64,000 nucleotides of DNA from Algoriphagus sp. (lineage in GTDB: Bacteria > Bacteroidota > Bacteroidia > Cytophagales > Cyclobacteriaceae). The DNA lies in NCBI RefSeq assembly GCF_013373065.1, contig NZ_JABXIN010000013.1:124001-188000 (forward strand), in the 5' to 3' direction. The first letter of the stretch is position 1. Each line of letters starts with the position of its first letter. The notes beneath the pieces were generated by a model. It had not been told where the DNA came from. It saw nothing but the letters and a program-made list of their open reading frames with translations, and did not search any database. Below are positions 7,577 through 16,584 of this stretch, piece after piece. The position numbers and the translations under genes were made by a program.

Positions 7577-9295
7577 ATGTCCAAGAATAAAATCATCCTC
7601 ATCATTGTACTCATGTCCGTGGCTAGTTTAGGCCTAATGGGTTTTCAATATTATTGGGTGAGCAATGCCATTCGCATCAATCAGGAGCGATTTGACCAAG
7701 AAGTATATCAGGCACTTGCAGGTGCTGTCGATCAAATTGAAAAAGGAGAAACCAGTGATTTTTTATTGGGGCAATTGATGCGTGATCCTGTTTTGCAGGA
7801 GTCTCTTTTTGAAAAAATAGAGCCCATTGATTTGGATGAAATTAGACCTCAACGTCGGATTCAACCCACCACTTCTATTGTAGATACCTTGGAAATTGCC
7901 ACAGTTCCTGAGGTGAGCGCCCGGTTTAAACGGATGTTGGAAGTACGGGGGATTGATTTGAGCCTGCTGGAAGAATTAGAACAGTTTTTTGCTTACATGA
8001 CGCCAGAAGTAGCCTCATCTATTTTTACCCCAGATGAAATGGCGATCCTTTTAGAAGAAAAAGAGCGTCAGTTGGAATATCTGAGTCGTGTTGAGATTTA
8101 TAGTTTTTCACGTGGAAGGGGAATTTTACCAACTCCCATGGTGGAATATGAACCGGTCATTTCCCCTGAAGCAATCGACAAAATTAGAAGGGCCAATTTG
8201 AAGATTGATTTGATGAATAAGGCCTGGGAAGAAATGGCTGAAGGTCAGAAGGAAATTTTGGACAGACTGGATACGACAAATGTCCGAAAGTTGGTAAAAA
8301 GCAATCTTTTGGAGCGGGGAATAATGGAAGATTTTGAGTTGGGAATTCTGAAAGATGATGGTTTATTGATGCCAATTGGACAGGTAGACCAACCCTTTCG
8401 CTTAGTCCAATATGGAACCCAAGCCAGATTATTTCCTAGAGATATTTTGGGAAAAGAAAACTACCTCTACATCTTTTTTCCGGAAAAAACACAGCACGTC
8501 CTTCGTCAAGTCTGGTTACCGATTAGTTCTTCTATTTTATTTATTGGCGTCATTATTTGGTGTTTTATTTATGCGATTCGGGTGATTTTTAAGCAAAAAG
8601 CCCTTTCGGACACCAAGAATGATTTTATCAATAACATGACCCATGAGTTCAAGACTCCCCTTGCTACGGTGAGTTTGGCTGTGGAGGCATTGCAGGATCC
8701 TGAGCTTTCAACACAGGATAAATTCAGAGCCCGTTATTTGGGGATTATCAAAGATGAAAATAAGCGGTTAGTAGCTCAGGTTGAAAATGTGCTTCAGGCT
8801 GCCGCCTTGGATCGCCAAGACTTCAAGTTGAAACTAGAGGAAATAGATCTTTCCGAATTGCTTGTTGACGTGGTTGATCACTTTAGCCTTCAAATTGAAA
8901 ATAGGGAAGGAGAATTGGTTTTCGAAAACGAACTTCGGCATCCTATCATTCAAGCGGACCGTTTTCATATTAGTCATATTTTCAATAACCTATTGGATAA
9001 TGCCAACAAGTACTCACCGGATAAACCAAGCATTACCATCCGGGCATGGGAGGACGCAGACCAGATTCTGATCAGTATTCAGGATCAGGGAATCGGCTTG
9101 AGCAAGGATGCACAACGGAAAATATTTGATAAATTTTACCGGGTTCCCACTGGAAACCTTCATGATGTAAAAGGGTTTGGCTTAGGGCTTTCCTATGTAA
9201 AAACTATGTTGGAGGCCCATAAAGGTGGGATTTCAGTGAAAAGTGAACTTGGAAAAGGAAGTACTTTTACCATTAACTTACCAAAAAGAAAATGA
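7577..9295 (+). CDS. Membrane sensor histidine kinase (HisKA/HATPase)
   Basis: 572 residues from the ATG at 7577 (a GTG codon directly before it is a less likely start). One membrane helix at about 6-27, a periplasmic segment of about 290 residues without a recognisable sensor domain, a second helix at about 315-337, then HisKA with phospho-acceptor His356 in NNMTHEFKTPLATVSL. The HATPase domain follows with the N box NLLDNANKYS, G1 DQGIGLS and G2 GFGLGLSYVK. The gene overlaps its response regulator by 4 nt (ATGA), so the two are coupled. The layout matches the common Bacteroidota class I kinases; the signal is unknown. Confidence 0.93.
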   Translation: MSKNKIILIIVLMSVASLGLMGFQYYWVSNAIRINQERFDQEVYQALAGAVDQIEKGETSDFLLGQLMRDPVLQESLFEKIEPIDLDEIRPQRRIQPTTSIVDTLEIATVPEVSARFKRMLEVRGIDLSLLEELEQFFAYMTPEVASSIFTPDEMAILLEEKERQLEYLSRVEIYSFSRGRGILPTPMVEYEPVISPEAIDKIRRANLKIDLMNKAWEEMAEGQKEILDRLDTTNVRKLVKSNLLERGIMEDFELGILKDDGLLMPIGQVDQPFRLVQYGTQARLFPRDILGKENYLYIFFPEKTQHVLRQVWLPISSSILFIGVIIWCFIYAIRVIFKQKALSDTKNDFINNMTHEFKTPLATVSLAVEALQDPELSTQDKFRARYLGIIKDENKRLVAQVENVLQAAALDRQDFKLKLEEIDLSELLVDVVDHFSLQIENREGELVFENELRHPIIQADRFHISHIFNNLLDNANKYSPDKPSITIRAWEDADQILISIQDQGIGLSKDAQRKIFDKFYRVPTGNLHDVKGFGLGLSYVKTMLEAHKGGISVKSELGKGSTFTINLPKRK

Positions 9296-9987
9296 GCAAA
9301 GCAAGATTATTAGTCGTAGAGGATGACCCGAATTTGGGTGATATCTTAAAGGAATATTTGGAGATGAAAGGCTATGAGCCCACCCTTTGTAGGGATGGGG
9401 AAGAAGGTTGGAATAAATTCAAAAAAGATAAATATGACCTTTGTCTTTTGGATATCATGATGCCCAAGAAGGATGGTTTTACCTTAGCCAAGGAAATCAA
9501 GAAGGTTCAGGAAGACCTGCCTATTCTTTTTCTCACTGCAAAAAACCAAAAGGAAGATGTCATCGAAGGTCTTAAAATCGGAGCCGATGATTATTTGACC
9601 AAGCCGTTTAGTATGGAAGAGCTCCTGCTTCGGGTCAATGCTATCTTGAGAAGGACTCAAAAAGGTCAGGAAACAACAGCTTTAAAGGTTTATAAATTTG
9701 GAGACTTTGAGCTTCATTATGATAAGCAATTATTGGAGGGACCGAAAGGACCACACAAATTGACCTCGAAAGAAAATGAACTTTTACGGCTTTTAGCGGC
9801 AGAAATGAACCGATTGGTTAATCGAAGCCATGCCCTTAAGCAGATTTGGGGAGACGACAGCTATTTCAACGCCCGAAGTATGGATGTGTATTTGAGTAAG
9901 ATTCGAAAAATCCTCAAAGATGATCCGAAAGTCCAAATCATTACCGTTCACGGAGAAGGGTTCAAATTGATTGTAACCGAAGACTAA
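9292..9987 (+). CDS. OmpR-family response regulator
   Basis: 231 residues: a receiver domain at 1-120 with acidic residues D11/D12, phospho-acceptor Asp54 (CLLDIMMPKK) and the conserved lysine in DDYLTKPFSM. A winged-helix DNA-binding domain follows at about 135-231 (LTSKENELLRLLA, then NARSMDVYLSKIRKILKDD). It is the partner of the kinase at 7577-9295, which it overlaps by 4 nt. It is the last gene of the operon, with a terminator right after the stop. Target genes are not evident. Confidence 0.94.
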   Translation: MSKARLLVVEDDPNLGDILKEYLEMKGYEPTLCRDGEEGWNKFKKDKYDLCLLDIMMPKKDGFTLAKEIKKVQEDLPILFLTAKNQKEDVIEGLKIGADDYLTKPFSMEELLLRVNAILRRTQKGQETTALKVYKFGDFELHYDKQLLEGPKGPHKLTSKENELLRLLAAEMNRLVNRSHALKQIWGDDSYFNARSMDVYLSKIRKILKDDPKVQIITVHGEGFKLIVTED

Positions 9988-9992
9988 TCGAA

Positions 9993-10016
9993 GCCGGGGA
10001 ACAACCCGGCTTTTTT
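9993..10016 (+). terminator. Rho-independent terminator of the two-component operon
   Basis: Stem GCCGGG (9993-9998) / CCCGGC (10005-10010) with a 6-nt loop and six T (10011-10016). The T-tract overlaps the stop codon of the convergent epimerase gene (10015-10017). Confidence 0.88.
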
Positions 10017-11025
10017 ATTTCAAAATCGCACCTATTCCGGGCCGATCTGGAAATTCTACTCCTGAGTCGGTAACTTTTACTCCATCGGCTGGGTCATTGG
10101 CGAGTAAAAGTGCTCCATCCATGTCCACATAATCCAGCATAGGAGCTAAATGTGCAATGGCCGAGATTCCGACAGAGGATTCGGTCATACAACCCACCAT
10201 AGTTTTCATCCCTAGTGACTTTGCTTCTTGGATCATCCGAATACCCGGGGTGATTCCACCTGCCTTTACAAGTTTTACGTTGATGGCATGGAATAAACCC
10301 TGGCAGCGTTTCACATCCGATTCCACCATACAACTTTCATCAGCCATAACCGGGAGCTTGGAATGTTTATAGACTTCTTTCATTCCTTCCCAATCTTCTC
10401 GGGGCAGTGGCTGTTCCATAAACTCCACGCCAAGTTTTGAAAGTTCTTCAGAGTTTCGAATAGTTTGTTCTGGGGTCCAGGCACAATTTGCATCAATCCG
10501 GAAGACAGCATCTGTTTCTTTTCGAAGTGCTTTGACAATTTCCAAGTCGTGGTCTGTCCCTAACTTGATTTTGTAAATTGGCCAATTCACTTCTTTCATT
10601 TTGGCCACCATTTTTTCAACGCTGTCAATCCCAATCGTGAAATTGCTTTGCGGGATATGAGTTGGATTTAGATTTAATACCTCATACAGCTTTTTCCCAA
10701 GCTTTTTGGAATAAAAATCCCAAGCGGCCATATCCAGGGCGCATTGCGCAAATGCATCCTCAGAAAAATGAGCTTTGCCCAATTCCCACAATTCGGATGG
10801 ATGGGTCCAGTTTTGAGTTTCAACGATAGATCGGAATTTTTCAAGGCTAGTTGTCATCCCTTCCACAGTAACTTCGTAGTAGGGATTGCTCGTAGCTTCT
10901 CCTAGTCCAAAAATTCCATCTTCCTCCAATTTGACAATCAAAGTATCCTGTACATCTCTGCTTTGATGGGCGATGGTAAATCGATGCTTTAGAGGAAGGT
11001 CAAATACCTGGTAATATAACTTCAT
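10015..11025 (-). CDS. Dipeptide epimerase / enolase-superfamily enzyme (L-Ala-D/L-Glu epimerase-like)
   Basis: 336 residues from the ATG at 11025 (MKLYYQVFDLPLKHRFTIA). A start at 11112 would add 29 residues that do not fit the family. The N-terminal capping domain is followed by the muconate-lactonizing barrel: YKIKLGTD with the KxK-type catalytic lysine, metal ligands in FRIDANCAW, MEQPL and MADESC, and the second-side lysine in INVKLVKAGG. This pattern is that of dipeptide epimerases acting on murein-derived dipeptides such as L-Ala-D-Glu. The gene is divergent from a secreted M14 carboxypeptidase, which fits peptide or murein-peptide turnover. Substrate is inferred from family only. Confidence 0.85.
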   Translation of the reverse strand: MKLYYQVFDLPLKHRFTIAHQSRDVQDTLIVKLEEDGIFGLGEATSNPYYEVTVEGMTTSLEKFRSIVETQNWTHPSELWELGKAHFSEDAFAQCALDMAAWDFYSKKLGKKLYEVLNLNPTHIPQSNFTIGIDSVEKMVAKMKEVNWPIYKIKLGTDHDLEIVKALRKETDAVFRIDANCAWTPEQTIRNSEELSKLGVEFMEQPLPREDWEGMKEVYKHSKLPVMADESCMVESDVKRCQGLFHAINVKLVKAGGITPGIRMIQEAKSLGMKTMVGCMTESSVGISAIAHLAPMLDYVDMDGALLLANDPADGVKVTDSGVEFPDRPGIGAILK

Positions 11026-11115
11026 GGGATAGTTGCTGGGATATGAAGTGATTGGCTGTTTTTTTCTAGTGATTTGCGTAGTTTTACCCGCAACCACACC
11101 ATTGATTTTCAAAAG

Positions 11116-12597
11116 ATGAAGTTAAATAAAAGTTCAATTTCTAGTCTTTTCTTCCTGTTTTTGTTTTTCGCCTTTGGATGCGAAACAGCAAGTCATCATT
11201 CCTCGGAATCCATCTCGCTGGAAACCCTTGAAAAAGCCCATGATCAATTTTTGGAAGGGGCCATTACGCATCGCCGTTTTAAGCATGAAGAGCTTCAACC
11301 GCTCATTCAGAAACATGCGGATGCATTTGAAATAGAAGTGCTGGGCAGTTCGGTGGAGGGAAGAAGTATTTCTTCGCTAGACTGGGGGCAGGGAGAAATG
11401 AAGGTGATGCTTTGGTCCCAAATGCATGGAAATGAAAGTACGGCTACCATGGCCTTATTTGATTTATTCAATTTTTTGAAAGCTTCAGGCGATGAGTTTG
11501 AGGAGATTCGTCAGACCTTGAAAGAGAATTTAAGGATCAAGTTTATCCCCATGATCAACCCGGATGGAGCAGAGGCTTTTAAACGTAGAAATGCATTGGA
11601 TATAGACCTCAATCGGGATGCGATTTCTCAGATTTCACCGGAAGCTGTCGTTCTAAAAGGAGCTAGAGATTCATTTGAACCAGAGTTTGGCTTCAATCTT
11701 CATGATCAGCAGATTTACTATAATGTAGAAAATACGCCCAAACAGGCAACAATTTCTGTTTTGGCACCTGGGTACAATTATGAGAGAGATATTAATGAGG
11801 TTCGTGGGAGAGCCATGAAGACCATTGTGGGGATGAATGAAATTCTTCAGCAGTTGATTCCAGGTCAGGTTGGGAAATACGATGACGGTTTTGAGCCTCG
11901 AGCCTTTGGTGACAATATCCAAAAATGGGGAACAAGTACCATTCTGATTGAGTCGGGGGGCTACCATGGGGATCCAGAAAAGCAATATATCCGCAAGCTC
12001 AATTTCATGATCATTTTGAATGCTCTTCATCAGATCGCCAAAAAAGGATATGAAGCTTATACCATAGATCAATATTTTGAGATCCCAGACAATGGATTCC
12101 AATTGATGGACTTGATTTTACAAGAAGTGCAGGTTCCTGTCGAAGGTTCTTATTATCCGGTGGATATTGCCATCCGAAGGAGGGAATCCAATGCCGGTCC
12201 TACCTATTCTGTCACAGGAAATGTGGAAGATTTGGGGGATATGCAGGTTTATTTTGGTTTGGAAGAATTGGACGCGACAGGATTGAAATACCAAGAGGGA
12301 AAGGTTTTCGAACAGGTTTTTGATACTGTCGAGGATATTTCTGAGGGAAAAGCTATGGAATTGTTGAAGTCAGGCTACTTGGCTGTAAAGATAAAAGATG
12401 GTCAACCCGGGGATTTACATCAACTTCCAATTGTAGTTCTCCAAAGTACCGATCAATTCTCTTTTGGATGGAAAACCGGCTCAAATCCTACTTTCTTCCT
12501 AAGGGATGGGGAAAATCTTCGCTATGCTGTGGTCAATGGTTATTTGATTGATTTGGAAAATCCGAAAGAGCAATTGATCAAGCAACGTGTCTATTAA
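11116..12597 (+). CDS. M14-family zinc carboxypeptidase lipoprotein
   Basis: 493 residues from the ATG at 11116. A lipoprotein signal with lipobox Cys22 (FFAFGCETA) follows this start; an upstream in-frame start at 11074 would spoil it. Zinc ligands H104 and E107 lie in QMHGNES, MINPDGAE and DLNRD are canonical M14 segments, and FNLHDQQ supplies the third zinc ligand. About 200 further residues after the peptidase domain resemble beta-rich C-terminal regions of Bacteroidota M14 proteins. It is a cell-envelope exopeptidase, lipid-anchored. The divergent gene is a dipeptide epimerase. A terminator follows the stop. Confidence 0.9.
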   Translation: MKLNKSSISSLFFLFLFFAFGCETASHHSSESISLETLEKAHDQFLEGAITHRRFKHEELQPLIQKHADAFEIEVLGSSVEGRSISSLDWGQGEMKVMLWSQMHGNESTATMALFDLFNFLKASGDEFEEIRQTLKENLRIKFIPMINPDGAEAFKRRNALDIDLNRDAISQISPEAVVLKGARDSFEPEFGFNLHDQQIYYNVENTPKQATISVLAPGYNYERDINEVRGRAMKTIVGMNEILQQLIPGQVGKYDDGFEPRAFGDNIQKWGTSTILIESGGYHGDPEKQYIRKLNFMIILNALHQIAKKGYEAYTIDQYFEIPDNGFQLMDLILQEVQVPVEGSYYPVDIAIRRRESNAGPTYSVTGNVEDLGDMQVYFGLEELDATGLKYQEGKVFEQVFDTVEDISEGKAMELLKSGYLAVKIKDGQPGDLHQLPIVVLQSTDQFSFGWKTGSNPTFFLRDGENLRYAVVNGYLIDLENPKEQLIKQRVY

Positions 12598-12619
12598 ATG
12601 CAGGGAGTTAATCTTTTTA

Positions 12620-12643
12620 AAACCCGCTTACGGCGGGTTTTTT
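12620..12643 (+). terminator. Rho-independent terminator of the M14 peptidase gene
   Basis: AACCCGC (12621-12627) pairs with GCGGGTT (12633-12639), loop of 5 nt, and TTTT follows; 23 nt after the stop codon. Confidence 0.85.
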
Positions 12644-12686
12644 CTTGGCTAAAAATCCATAACTTTAATTTATAAACCTGCTGACT

Positions 12687-13412
12687 ATGAGATCAAATGC
12701 CCTACTTTTCGCGACAGCCATTGTACTTTCTTCAATCATTTTTGGCTATGCTGTTATCAATAGAAATCGCCCCCAAGGAACAGTAAATGTTACCGGTTTG
12801 GGAGAGCAAAATTTTACTTCGGATTTAATTGTTTGGGAAGGGAATTTCAGTCGAAGTAGTGCTAACATCCAATCTGCCTATGCCAATCTGGAAAAAGACA
12901 GGGAAGCAGTTACTCAATACCTGGTATCCAAGGGGATTCCTCAGGAGCAGCTGGTATTTAATGCAGTGATCACGAACCCTACCTATGATCAAAATTATTC
13001 AAGTGATGGGCGGTATATGGGGCAGACTTTTACCGGTTATCAATTAAATCAGTCTTTGGTGATTGAATCCCAAGAGGTGGAAAAAGTGGAGAAAATCAGC
13101 CGGGAAATCACTGAATTGCTCAATCAAGGAATCGCTTTTTACTCCCAGCAGCCTCGCTACTATTATAGGGATTTGGAATCCCTGAAGTTGGAGATGATTG
13201 CAAAAGCCACAGAAGATGCTCGAATTCGTGCGGAGCGAATTGCTGAAAACTCCGGGGCTAAACTTGGCAACTTGATTTCAGCCAACATGGGGGTTTTTCA
13301 AATAACCGGTCAAAATTCCGGTGAAGATTATTCCTGGGGAGGAGCTTTCAATACGAGCTCAAAAAATAAAACCGCTTCCATAACGATGAAGCTAGTCTTT
13401 GAAGTCGATTAA
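12687..13412 (+). CDS. SIMPLE-domain (DUF541) protein
   Basis: 241 residues with one N-terminal hydrophobic helix (about 5-23: signal or anchor) followed by a SIMPLE/DUF541 domain. Visible family features are VNVTGLGEQNF near the start, the middle GYQLNQSLVIES and the segment ATEDARIRAERIAENSGAKLG near the C-terminus. The domain occurs in periplasmic and outer-membrane proteins (BP26/Omp28 of Brucella, E. coli YggE) and is linked to oxidative stress, but its biochemical role is unknown. It stands alone between a terminator and a convergent gene 11 nt away. Confidence 0.88.
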   Translation: MRSNALLFATAIVLSSIIFGYAVINRNRPQGTVNVTGLGEQNFTSDLIVWEGNFSRSSANIQSAYANLEKDREAVTQYLVSKGIPQEQLVFNAVITNPTYDQNYSSDGRYMGQTFTGYQLNQSLVIESQEVEKVEKISREITELLNQGIAFYSQQPRYYYRDLESLKLEMIAKATEDARIRAERIAENSGAKLGNLISANMGVFQITGQNSGEDYSWGGAFNTSSKNKTASITMKLVFEVD

Positions 13413-13423
13413 ATATTCTGGCT

Positions 13424-13729
13424 TTATCCCAAAGCCAATGCTAAGGGTATAAACAATCCATAGGCAAGTAGTCCGATTGCCCATCCCATCACTTTTTTAA
13501 CTCCTGTGGATTGGCGAAGGCCCACGGTATTTTTGAAAATGATTCCTGCAAGGCCAGCGGCAATAGGCGTAAATGTAAAATAAATGGATAATTCTTTCAG
13601 GTTTTGCAGAGAAAGGCTGCTATTCACACTGAAAAAGACAAGAAGGATCAAAACAGCGAAAAGTGCGTTTTTTGCGAAAACCATACGATTGGAATCATAG
13701 GTCAGTCGCCTTTCTGAAATGGTATTCAT
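13424..13729 (-). CDS. Small membrane protein of unknown function (three helices)
   Basis: 101 residues. After a polar start (about 1-16) three hydrophobic segments are visible, at about 18-38, 48-66 and 80-99. No motif or conserved catalytic residue is recognised. The layout resembles small DUF4190-like membrane proteins, but the sequence does not support naming a family. It is convergent with the SIMPLE-domain gene and not in an operon with OsmC, whose terminator lies between them. Confidence 0.7.
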   Translation of the reverse strand: MNTISERRLTYDSNRMVFAKNALFAVLILLVFFSVNSSLSLQNLKELSIYFTFTPIAAGLAGIIFKNTVGLRQSTGVKKVMGWAIGLLAYGLFIPLALALG

Positions 13730-13800
13730 GGTAATCTGGTAGTTGGTTTAGTAATCGTAGCAGAATCCTAACGAGATAAGCTGCGATAAAGTTCTAACAA

Positions 13801-13824
13801 AAAAAGATCCCGAAGGATCTTTTT
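13801..13824 (-). terminator. Symmetrical terminator hairpin after osmC
   Basis: AAAAAGATCC (13801-13810) pairs with GGATCTTTTT (13815-13824), loop of 4 nt. The A and T tracts make it able to act on both strands; by position it ends the OsmC transcript. Confidence 0.85.
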
Positions 13825-13846
13825 GCAATGTTAAATTTTCTGAGCC

Positions 13847-14257
13847 TTAATTAAGGGTGTACTCGACAGAGATTTCCATATTTAAAGCTTTAGAAATCGG
13901 GCAGTTTTTCTCAGCATCTTTGACTAGTTCCGCAAATTTTTCTTCGCTGATTCCATCTACCTTCGCCTTGAGTACCAAATGCGATTTTTTCAAAGTTCCA
14001 TCTTCAAAAGTAATATGGCTAGTCACATCTAATTCTTGTGGGGGGAAGTTTTCTCCGCTGAGGTTAAAACTGAGTTTCATGGCAAAACAACCTGCATGAG
14101 CTGCTGCGATCAACTCCTCTGGATTGGTTCCAATTCCTTCTTCAAATCGGGAGGAAAAAGAATATTGAGTTTGGTTAAGGACAGTACTTGCAGTGGTCAA
14201 ATGGCCTTTGCCTTCTTTGCCGCTTCCATTCCATACGGCAGTTGCTTTTCTGATCAT
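13847..14257 (-). CDS. OsmC-family thiol peroxidase
   Basis: 136 residues, the normal length. The two redox cysteines are C57 (AHAGCFAMKLS) and C119 (KNCPISKAL). TNPEELIAAAHAGCF is the family signature. OsmC proteins reduce organic hydroperoxides in the cytoplasm as homodimers. The start MIRKATAVWNGSG is typical. The gene is monocistronic, with its own terminator, and may be induced by osmotic or peroxide stress as in other bacteria (inference). Confidence 0.93.
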   Translation of the reverse strand: MIRKATAVWNGSGKEGKGHLTTASTVLNQTQYSFSSRFEEGIGTNPEELIAAAHAGCFAMKLSFNLSGENFPPQELDVTSHITFEDGTLKKSHLVLKAKVDGISEEKFAELVKDAEKNCPISKALNMEISVEYTLN

Positions 14258-14324
14258 GGTATTTAGGATTTAGGGTTAAAAATCAGTTATACTTTGAAAT
14301 GAATTTGAATGAGTTTTAGTTCTT

Positions 14325-14657
14325 TTAATTCGATTTTTTCCTTCGAAAAAGACTGGCCAATTTTTGAAGAAATTGCTTTTCTTTTTCCCAAAAAAACCGA
14401 AACTGGCCGAATAGAAAGCCATAAATCAATAAGAAAATCTGATAAAGCGGAAGTACCAGCAAGAGGTACACCACCGTATTTATGAATCCACCTTTTTCAA
14501 CTCCAAAAAAATCCAAAATGGGATTTTTGATGAATAGAATAGTAAAACCTGTGCAGGCAAACACAATCAAAACAATTACAACCTGAAACAAGCTGTCCAA
14601 ATGCCATTTGGTTTGAAGGCGTTTCAGAAAACCAGGCTTATCATGGGTATCGGACAT
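14325..14657 (-). CDS. DUF6787-like small membrane protein
   Basis: 110 residues with two hydrophobic helices (about 24-46 and 60-84), then the segment GQFRFFWEKEKQFL and a basic tail (RRKK). The opening LKRLQTKWHLDS and the central GQFRFF match what is known of the Bacteroidota DUF6787 family, which has no assigned function. It lies on the same strand as lysC but upstream of osmC, separated from lysC by the terminator at 14685-14716. Confidence 0.7.
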   Translation of the reverse strand: MSDTHDKPGFLKRLQTKWHLDSLFQVVIVLIVFACTGFTILFIKNPILDFFGVEKGGFINTVVYLLLVLPLYQIFLLIYGFLFGQFRFFWEKEKQFLQKLASLFRRKKSN

Positions 14658-14684
14658 GCGGCAAAAATAACAGGAATCGTTCTA

Positions 14685-14716
14685 AATAAAAGAGCCGAGA
14701 TTTTTCGCTCGGCTCT
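14685..14716 (-). terminator. Rho-independent terminator of the ribH-lysC run
   Basis: AAGAGCCGAG (14690-14699) pairs with CTCGGCTCTT (14707-14716); on the minus strand a T-rich tract (TTTATTT) follows. It lies 13 nt past the lysC stop. Confidence 0.85.
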
Positions 14717-14728
14717 TCGGGTCAAATT

Positions 14729-16051
14729 TTAATCCCAATTAAAGACACCTTCATTCAGATGTTGAAGGGCATCTTTTTTATACTGGGTGTCTAGTAACAA
14801 GGAAACATTGTGCCGGCTTCCTCCATAAGAGACCATTCGAATTGGAAAGTCCACCAAGCTGTCCATTACGGATTTTATGGCACCGCGTGTTTCAGAAACC
14901 ATATTTCCGACAATGCAGATGATAGTTTGGTTTTGGTCGACTTCTACCGATCCAAGGGCTTCCAATTCTGCAATAATGGCTTTTAAATGACTGGTGTCGT
15001 CTATGGTCACTGAGACGGCAACTTCCGAAGTGGTGATCATATCGATCGGGGTCTTATATTTTTCAAAAATCTCAAACACCCTTCTTAAGAAACCATAAGC
15101 CAATAGCATCCGGCTTGATTTAATTTTGATGGCAGTGATTCCATCTTTTGCGGCAATCGCTTTGACACCTTTTGTTTCCACATCGGCTTTGATCAGGGTT
15201 CCGTGCGCTTGAGGATCCATGGTGTTTAGCAACCGAACTGGCACATTGTATTGTTGGGCCGGCCAAATAGAAGCTGGGTGGAGGATTTTGGCTCCGAAAT
15301 AGGCTAATTCGGCCGCCTCATCAAATGAAAGTTCGGCGATAGGTCGGGTCTTGTCTACGATTCGTGGGTCATTATTGTGCATGCCATCGATGTCTGTCCA
15401 AATTTCACAGACTGATGCATTGATAGCCGCTGCGATAAGAGAAGCCGTGTAATCAGATCCTCCCCGCTTCAGGTTATCCACTTCGTTTCGGTGGTTTTTA
15501 CAAATATAGCCTTGCGTGATAAAGAGCTTTTCTCCTGGATGTTGAGCCAAAATAGCCTTCAACTTTTCAGAAATCTTTCCAAGTTCTGGCTCTGAATTTT
15601 CATCAATACTCATGAAGTCCAAGGCCACTAAGAATACCGCTGGAATTTCTAACTCCTCCAAAAGTGTATAGAATAATTTGGTGGATAGTAATTCTCCCTG
15701 TGCCAAAATATCCCGGTTGATCGCCTCATTGAAGGAAATCTTCAGAATGATATTGAGAAATTCAAAGTGCTCTTTGATGATAGCCTCTGCGTTGATTCTG
15801 GCTTTTTCGGTTTTTAAGAGCTGAGGATAAAAATTCAGATAATGGGTATGGAGCGCGTCGATTCGTTCTTTCGCTAGGATTCGATCGGCCGCTGCTAAAG
15901 CTTCGCCGATGGATACCAATGCATTGGTTGTGCCGGAAAGTGCTGAAAGTACAACAATGGTTGGTTCGTCTGATGCAGTGACCAAGTCTTTGACTTGATG
16001 CATTCGCTCGGGTTTACCCACAGAGGTTCCCCCGAATTTCATGACTTTCAT
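14729..16051 (-). CDS. lysC: Aspartate kinase (monofunctional)
   Basis: 440 residues. The N-terminal kinase domain opens with MKVMKFGGTSVG and contains TQGYICKN and the RGGSDYTASLIAAA segment that binds aspartate and ATP; two ACT domains occupy about 300-440 and usually mediate feedback control. It phosphorylates aspartate, the entry to lysine, threonine and methionine synthesis, and feeds the pathway that LysA finishes. There is no homoserine dehydrogenase fusion. The gene follows ribH on the same strand with a 29-nt gap and is followed by a strong terminator. Confidence 0.95.
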   Translation of the reverse strand: MKVMKFGGTSVGKPERMHQVKDLVTASDEPTIVVLSALSGTTNALVSIGEALAAADRILAKERIDALHTHYLNFYPQLLKTEKARINAEAIIKEHFEFLNIILKISFNEAINRDILAQGELLSTKLFYTLLEELEIPAVFLVALDFMSIDENSEPELGKISEKLKAILAQHPGEKLFITQGYICKNHRNEVDNLKRGGSDYTASLIAAAINASVCEIWTDIDGMHNNDPRIVDKTRPIAELSFDEAAELAYFGAKILHPASIWPAQQYNVPVRLLNTMDPQAHGTLIKADVETKGVKAIAAKDGITAIKIKSSRMLLAYGFLRRVFEIFEKYKTPIDMITTSEVAVSVTIDDTSHLKAIIAELEALGSVEVDQNQTIICIVGNMVSETRGAIKSVMDSLVDFPIRMVSYGGSRHNVSLLLDTQYKKDALQHLNEGVFNWD

Positions 16052-16080
16052 AAATGATCTATAGGTTTTCGTTTGAGTGC

Positions 16081-16557
16081 TTAAAATCCGAGCATTTTCA
16101 CAGCTGTAATGGCTGCTTCGTCACCTTTGTTTCCGTGTTTTCCGCCTGCTCGATCCATGGCTTGTTGTTGATTATTAGGTGTCAAAACTCCAAAAATGAC
16201 CGGTTTGTTATACTTCAAACCGACATTAGTGATGCCATTTGCGACAGCGTCACATATAAAATCAAAATGGCGGGTTTCTCCCTGAATCACACAACCCAAA
16301 CAAATAACGGCATCGATATTTTCATCTTGGGCGCACCACTGAGCACCCAAAGAAAGTTCAAAAGAACCCGGTACATTTTTCCGGATAATATTTTCCTTTT
16401 TTGCACCATGTTGAAGCAAGGTCTGATAGGCACCAGAGTATAAAGCTTCTGTCACATCTTCATTCCATTCAGAAACAACGATGGCGAATTTTTTAGAACT
16501 GATATCGGAAATATTTTTAGAGCTGTATTCGCTCAGGCTTTTGTTGGAAGTAGCCAT
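16081..16557 (-). CDS. ribH: 6,7-dimethyl-8-ribityllumazine synthase
   Basis: 158 residues. The family signature is complete: VVSEWNEDVTEAL, the NVPGSFELSLGAQW segment, CLGCVIQGETRHFDFIC with the catalytic histidine, and FGVLTPNN near the C-terminus. It condenses 5-amino-6-ribitylaminouracil with dihydroxybutanone phosphate, the penultimate step of riboflavin synthesis, in the cytoplasm as a multimer. It starts downstream of the TPR gene terminator and probably shares a transcript with lysC. No FMN riboswitch fold was seen in the short leader. Confidence 0.95.
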   Translation of the reverse strand: MATSNKSLSEYSSKNISDISSKKFAIVVSEWNEDVTEALYSGAYQTLLQHGAKKENIIRKNVPGSFELSLGAQWCAQDENIDAVICLGCVIQGETRHFDFICDAVANGITNVGLKYNKPVIFGVLTPNNQQQAMDRAGGKHGNKGDEAAITAVKMLGF

Positions 16558-16584
16558 AAGATTGAAATTTCATTTGGGTTAAAA

